From JASSUD01 sp031963445 (GTDB lineage Bacteria; Pseudomonadota; Gammaproteobacteria; Burkholderiales; Burkholderiaceae), in assembly GCA_031963445.1 (NCBI GenBank), contig JASSUH010000001.1, forward strand, positions 434,001 to 498,000: a stretch of DNA of 64,000 bases. Direction: 5' to 3'. Numbering within the stretch: the stretch's first letter is position 1; each line of letters starts with the position of its first letter. Both the position numbers and the translations under genes were made by a program. Shown piece by piece: positions 60,046 to 64,000 of the stretch. Below the pieces are notes generated by a model. That model did no database searches and was not told where the DNA came from. It saw only the letters and a list, made by a program, of their open reading frames with translations.

Positions 60046-61878
60046 TTATGGAGTGAACTTAAACCGCTGCAAAGTTTTTTTCAAGGTCTCGTTATCAGCA
60101 TCCAGTTTTTGCGCGTCTTGCCATATTTGTTTGGCTTGCTCGCGTTGATTTTGCATCCACAGCGCTTCGCCAAGATGCGCGCCAATTTCTGCATTAGGTT
60201 GTAGTTGATAAGCCTCACGTAAGAGCGAAATGGCTTGTTGCGCATCGCCAAGACGGTATTTGATCCAGCCTAAGCTATCCATAATGAAGGGGTCTTTAGG
60301 CGCAAGCTCGTTGGCTTTTTGTAGGAGTGCATGTGCTTGTTCAAGACGAATACCTCTATCTGCTAATGAAAAGCCCAGCGCATTGTAGGCATTGGGATTA
60401 TCAGGCTGTAACTTCATCAGCTTATTCAGCAGCTTCTCCATCAGCTCATAATGCCCATTTCTTTCTGCAGCCATCGCGTAATCGTAGAGAAGAGAGGGCT
60501 CATTAGGAAAAGCTTGATAAGCTTGTTTAAGCTTTTTTTCTGCTTCCGCATAACGCTGCGCAGCAAAAAGAATATTGCTATCAGCTAAAGCGATTAACGC
60601 TTGTGCATTGGGATCAGTCGCATTTAAGTTCGCTAGCCGTTGACGTGCTGCGTCAACCTTGCCAGCTTTTGCAAGAAGTTGGGCAAGCGTAATTTGCACA
60701 GACAGAGATTGGCCATTGGTGGTACTAATTTTCTCTAGCCATTGCTGAGCCAATGCCACGTCCTTTTTCTCCAACGCAATTTGTGCGAGGTCAAGATAAG
60801 CTTGTTCAACATTCGGGTTATGCTGTTCTTGCGCTGTGCGTAAATAGCGTTGTAGATATTGCTCGGCTTTATCGTATTGCTTTTGCTGTAGCTCGATTGA
60901 GGCGAGCGTCATTAAAGTGAAAAGGTCGTCTGGGTCTTGCTGCAAATAGGTCTGTAGCTGTTGTCGTGCTGCGGGCAGCTGGTTATCAGTGAGGTAAAGC
61001 TGTGCGAGTAACAGACGTGCTTTTTGCGCGTTCGGCTTTTTATCGACAAAGGCACGCACGATCTTAAGTGCTTCTTGTCGCTCCATTACACCAAATTGAG
61101 CAAGTAAGAGGGCAGCAGGCTCAAAATCTGGCTGCAGCTTGAGTGCTTTTTTGAGTGATTTCGCTGCTTTAGCTTTTTCACCCGCATTGATTTGTTGGCG
61201 TGCTATCGCAAAATGTGCCTCCGCACGGTGCATGTCATTTTTCAGTAGGTTTTGCAATAACTGTAAACCTGCTGCTGGATTTGGGCTGCGGGAGATAAGA
61301 ACCTGTAGCGATAAAATGGCATTGCTACGATTAGCGGGGGGAACCTTTTTGAGTTCCTCGACTAACGTGGGTCGTGCTTCATCAAGCTTGCCATTTACCA
61401 CTAATAAAATCGTTTTAAGCTGTACGGCTCTTTTAGAGTGAGGCGCATATTGGCCCCATAAGCGAGTAGCAGCTAGCGCATTGGTGGCATTTTGCGTACT
61501 CAGCGCGATCTCAGTCGCACGTTCTGCCATCCGCGGGTCATGCGTGTCGTGTAAGAGCGATAGATAAGTTTGATAAGCCGTCTCAGGCTGATTGCGACGC
61601 AATGCAATTTCAGCTGACAGCACTTGAAAAAGAATTTGACTGTTGAGTGCGAGAGGAGGGAAATCTTTCTTCTCTTGAGCGGAAGGAGCGAAGAGCGTCT
61701 CTGGCGCAGTGTAACTATCATCACTCTCTATTGAGGGAGCGGCGTGTGCGTTTATAGATAATGCTAAAGAGGCGATCAGTGTAATAAGAGTTGCACGTGC
61801 GATAGCCTTATATTCTGCTGTCACACAGCTTATACGTTGCAGAGAGTGGGCCAGCGATTTCACAAAAAGAAAATTCAT
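60046..61878 (-). CDS. TPR-repeat exported protein
   Basis: 610 residues. Signal region ATLITLIASLALSINAHAAP after a basic start, then about a dozen tetratricopeptide repeats (e.g. FVDKKPNAQKARLLLAQLYL, YDKAEQYLQRYL, NAYNALGFSLADRGIRLEQA, PFIMDSLGWIKYRLGDAQQA, LQPNAEIGAHLGEALWMQ). Such proteins scaffold envelope assembly; specific role unknown. In Burkholderia it stands next to lolB; here the bio operon separates them. Divergent from mutM. Confidence 0.88.
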   Translation of the reverse strand: MNFLFVKSLAHSLQRISCVTAEYKAIARATLITLIASLALSINAHAAPSIESDDSYTAPETLFAPSAQEKKDFPPLALNSQILFQVLSAEIALRRNQPETAYQTYLSLLHDTHDPRMAERATEIALSTQNATNALAATRLWGQYAPHSKRAVQLKTILLVVNGKLDEARPTLVEELKKVPPANRSNAILSLQVLISRSPNPAAGLQLLQNLLKNDMHRAEAHFAIARQQINAGEKAKAAKSLKKALKLQPDFEPAALLLAQFGVMERQEALKIVRAFVDKKPNAQKARLLLAQLYLTDNQLPAARQQLQTYLQQDPDDLFTLMTLASIELQQKQYDKAEQYLQRYLRTAQEQHNPNVEQAYLDLAQIALEKKDVALAQQWLEKISTTNGQSLSVQITLAQLLAKAGKVDAARQRLANLNATDPNAQALIALADSNILFAAQRYAEAEKKLKQAYQAFPNEPSLLYDYAMAAERNGHYELMEKLLNKLMKLQPDNPNAYNALGFSLADRGIRLEQAHALLQKANELAPKDPFIMDSLGWIKYRLGDAQQAISLLREAYQLQPNAEIGAHLGEALWMQNQREQAKQIWQDAQKLDADNETLKKTLQRFKFTP

Positions 61879-61967
61879 GGAAGTTAAATTTCTGTTGCAG
61901 GAAAGAGTAACGGTAACGGCTACGATACCATGCTTATCTTTAAAAAACTTTCTATCTTGTTCTCACT

Positions 61968-62807
61968 ATGCCAGAACTGCCTGAAGTCGAAGTGACCCGC
62001 CGTGGCATTGCTCCGCATGTGAGCGGTAAACGGATTGAGCGAGTCGAGACACGTATAGCGAAGCTACGCTGGCCTGTGCCAATAGCTTTAAACGAGCTAC
62101 TCTCGCAACGTGTGTTGCAACATATTGAGCGGCGTGGGAAATACTTGTTGCTTGCTTATGATATTGGCTGGCTCATCATCCACCTTGGCATGACAGGAAC
62201 GTTAAGAGTTTTGCCTCATCACTCAGACCCCGCTAAGAATATCCCTGCAGGTAAGCATGACCATATCGATTTGATCTTCGAGGAATGTACGCTGCGTTTT
62301 CGAGACCCACGGCGTTTTGGTGCAGTCTTATGGCACCCCCGTGAGGCTGGGGACGTGCTATCACATCCTTTACTGGCGAGTTTAGGCATTGAACCCTTTG
62401 CGCCAGATTTTAATGGCACATGGTTATATCAACGTACACGTGGGCGTAGCGCGACCATTAAACAGGTTCTTTTGTCAGGAGCAATCGTCGTTGGTGTTGG
62501 CAATATTTATGCTTCGGAAAGTTTATTCCGCGCAGGTATCCATCCAGCGCGCGCAGCTCAACGTATTTCCAAGCCACGCTACGAACGGCTTGCAATAGAA
62601 ATACGCGCCACCCTTGCAGCAGCCATTGAAAAAGGGGGAAGTACCTTGCGAGATTTTGTTGGAGGAGATGGCGAACGCGGTTACTTTCAGCAGGACTATT
62701 TCGTATACGCCCGCACAGGCGTGCCTTGCCGTGTATGCAGCACGCCAATTCGTCAAATCGTGCAAGGACAACGTTCTACTTATTATTGTCCGCATTGCCA
62801 ACGTTGA
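61968..62807 (+). CDS. mutM: Formamidopyrimidine-DNA glycosylase
   Basis: Base-excision repair of 8-oxoguanine. Catalytic N-terminal PELPEVEVTRRGI (Pro2, Glu3), LGMTGTLR, DPRRFGAVLW, GVGNIYASESLFRAGIHPAR and the zinc finger CRVCSTPIRQIVQGQRSTYY-CPHC. 279 residues, complete. The mutY gene often found next to it is not here. Divergent from the TPR gene with an 89-bp shared promoter region. Confidence 0.95.
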   Translation: MPELPEVEVTRRGIAPHVSGKRIERVETRIAKLRWPVPIALNELLSQRVLQHIERRGKYLLLAYDIGWLIIHLGMTGTLRVLPHHSDPAKNIPAGKHDHIDLIFEECTLRFRDPRRFGAVLWHPREAGDVLSHPLLASLGIEPFAPDFNGTWLYQRTRGRSATIKQVLLSGAIVVGVGNIYASESLFRAGIHPARAAQRISKPRYERLAIEIRATLAAAIEKGGSTLRDFVGGDGERGYFQQDYFVYARTGVPCRVCSTPIRQIVQGQRSTYYCPHCQR

Positions 62808-63019
62808 ACGTATGATCGGACTAGTAGTTGCGGCCTAAACAGATAAGCGCTTTGTTGTGATCTGCGATTTATTTGAGATGCTGTCAGTTGAGTGGCGAGA
62901 GATGCCGCAATAAATACTCATCAACATATTGGCCGTTCCCCCTTAGTCGCTTGAATAGCTCGATACGATTTAGCTTAAAGGGGGCTACGGTTTAAAGCTC
63001 AAAAAATTTGGATTTCGTT

Positions 63020-63847
63020 TTAACCCAATGAGTTAAGTGAAAAGCCTTCCGAATGTAACTCAACAACAGTTGGTGCATGACTTTTACAACGATTTACCGC
63101 AGCGTCGATAAATGAGCAATTTGTATTTATTGCTTTGAGCATCTGTTCGTTATCTGGCTTAATCGACCCATCGAGGCTATCAAACAATGTCTGAGTCAAA
63201 TCTTTTAGTGATGACTTGGATGTCTCGGCATCGAGCGATGCATACCAATCTCGAATGTTTCCCACTTCATTAGATGCTTGGCTTCCGAGCACCTTTTTCA
63301 ATACATCGGTTACTGCATGCTGTAAAGCATTAATGCCATCGACATAACGTCCGCTGAAAACTGATCCGTTCAGCAATTTATCTAATGATGTGTCTGGATT
63401 TTGAATAATATCTTTCCATCCGAAACGAAGCTTATTTTCCCGCTCTGCCCAAAAGTCTTTCTCCCGAGGATATCGGAAGCCAGTAATGTCGATATTGACA
63501 ACCTGGTTGCGACCGTCCTTATCCTTAACGACTAACATATTGTCAGGCCCAAGATCAGCGCTTTCGCCCATGGTTAAACGGATCAAGATGGACGCAAACA
63601 GGCCATCTAATCCTTCTTTCTTTAAACATTCGCTTAAAGCAACTTTCCCTGCTTTAGATAAGAGCAAGCAATCTATAGTTGTTGAAACATTGTTTTCCAA
63701 AAATAATGTAAAACATTTAGGATTTTGTTCGGTGTGGAAAACGGATAGTGATTTAGATATATTTCTAAATGAATTTATAGAATTTTTAGAAAAAAATGAA
63801 GAATTAAAATGGTTTGGTAAATTAGATTTTGATATAAGTAAATTCAA
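63020..63847 (-). CDS. Orphan protein with kinase-like motif; N-terminus probably foreign
   Basis: 275 residues as read. The central part LFASILIRLTMGESADLGPDNMLVV...NQVVNIDITGFRYPREKD FW has the D-x(4)-N...D spacing of phosphoinositide/protein-kinase-like folds (catalytic loop then metal Asp), as in several intracellular-bacterial effectors; this is a suggestion only. The C-terminal half is helical and ends FSLNSLG. Base composition changes near 63660: upstream codons (first ~60 residues, MNLLISKSNLPNHF...) come from the AT-rich DNA that encodes another gene on the opposite strand, so the real N-terminus is likely lost. Confidence 0.55.
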   Translation of the reverse strand: MNLLISKSNLPNHFNSSFFSKNSINSFRNISKSLSVFHTEQNPKCFTLFLENNVSTTIDCLLLSKAGKVALSECLKKEGLDGLFASILIRLTMGESADLGPDNMLVVKDKDGRNQVVNIDITGFRYPREKDFWAERENKLRFGWKDIIQNPDTSLDKLLNGSVFSGRYVDGINALQHAVTDVLKKVLGSQASNEVGNIRDWYASLDAETSKSSLKDLTQTLFDSLDGSIKPDNEQMLKAINTNCSFIDAAVNRCKSHAPTVVELHSEGFSLNSLG

Positions 63848-64000
63848 TCAATCCCAAATAGAAAGATTGTTGCCGATGCTAAAGGGGAAACCTTTTAGAA
63901 AAATTTCTTTTGATAAAAAATCACTTGATGGAGAGAAAAATATTAATTTAGAAAAAATTTTTTCCTCATCGTGTATTCAGCAAGAAGATAAAAGCGTAAC
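63588..64000 (+). CDS. AT-rich orphan frame running off the right edge
   Basis: A stop-free plus-strand frame from ATG 63588 to the end (about 137 codons): from 63660 it reads SKQSIVVETLFSKNNVKHLG, CSVWKTDSDLDIFLNEFIEF LEKNEELKWFGKLDF, LLPMLKGKPFRKISFDKKSL, i.e. short leucine/phenylalanine-spaced strands with a beta-alpha feel. The AT-rich codon pattern fits coding. The first ~24 codons are antisense to the kinase-like gene and probably not native. Not recognised; it continues beyond the window. Confidence 0.45.
   Translation, partial: MDANRPSNPSFFKHSLKATFPALDKSKQSIVVETLFSKNNVKHLGFCSVWKTDSDLDIFLNEFIEFLEKNEELKWFGKLDFDISKFNQSQIERLLPMLKGKPFRKISFDKKSLDGEKNINLEKIFSSSCIQQEDKSV

Overview
The window looks like the main chromosome of a beta-proteobacterium of the Burkholderiaceae. 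Many proteins are recognisably of Burkholderia type: the DUF3683 flavin/iron-sulfur oxidase, the split MetH next to a DUF3567 gene, DUF1840, DUF971, the birA-coaX pair, argS-SPOR-dsbA, lolB-ispE-tRNA-Gln, and mnmG-rsmG-parA-parB. The moderate GC content, very high load of small palindromic transposable repeats, truncated insertion sequences, decayed genes, gaps in expected gene neighbourhoods and scattered AT-rich genes with Ser/Pro-rich or coiled-coil proteins suggest a host-restricted relative, such as the fungal endosymbionts Mycoavidus or Glomeribacter. That placement is inference; no species was verified.

Layout. 0-9.4 kb: photolyase, an antitoxin fragment, a giant FAD/Fe-S oxidase, HIT protein, DUF971, ubiE and a Tim44-like membrane protein. 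9.5-19.2 kb: a PIN-type toxin-antitoxin pair, cytochrome c, tRNA-Arg, speG, birA-coaX, two AT-rich orphan genes, rfaE2, a ferritin-like protein and DUF3567. 19.4-30.6 kb: metH in two genes, DUF1840, argS, a SPOR protein, dsbA and an orphan peptide-binding protein. 30.7-38.6 kb: an AT-rich orphan, a PhyH-like dioxygenase, a candidate small RNA, an EmrB-type exporter, a lytic transglycosylase, HU and mnmC. 38.6-49.3 kb: a cluster of DnaA-box-like sites, antiporter, carboxylate-amine ligase, SET protein, a repeat-rich 1.3-kb stretch, an IS5-like remnant, then mnmG (with an exact parS inside it), rsmG, parA and parB. DnaA boxes, parS and parAB together suggest the chromosome origin region. 49.4-54.6 kb: a gene graveyard (IS630 and IS3 remnants, broken GDSL esterase, possible lactate dehydrogenase fragment) with GNAT and GDPD-like genes. 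54.6-64 kb: tRNA-Gln, ispE, lolB, a bioA-bioD-bioB operon lacking bioF, a TPR lipid/peptide-envelope-type protein, mutM, and at the right edge two head-to-head, apparently truncated orphan genes.

The dominant structural theme is at least five families of short inverted-repeat elements (called R1-R5 here) flanked by TTA/TAA. R1 (ends GAGCCTGTTCA...TGAACAGGCTC) is the commonest. It lies exactly at the stop codons of several genes and its ends match those of an IS5-like transposase remnant at 43.1-43.9 kb, so these look like MITEs mobilised by IS5-type transposases. The most interesting compact find is a predicted minus-strand small RNA at about 33.17-33.24 kb. It has a sigma70-like promoter, two anti-Shine-Dalgarno motifs (one in a hairpin loop) and a strong intrinsic terminator.
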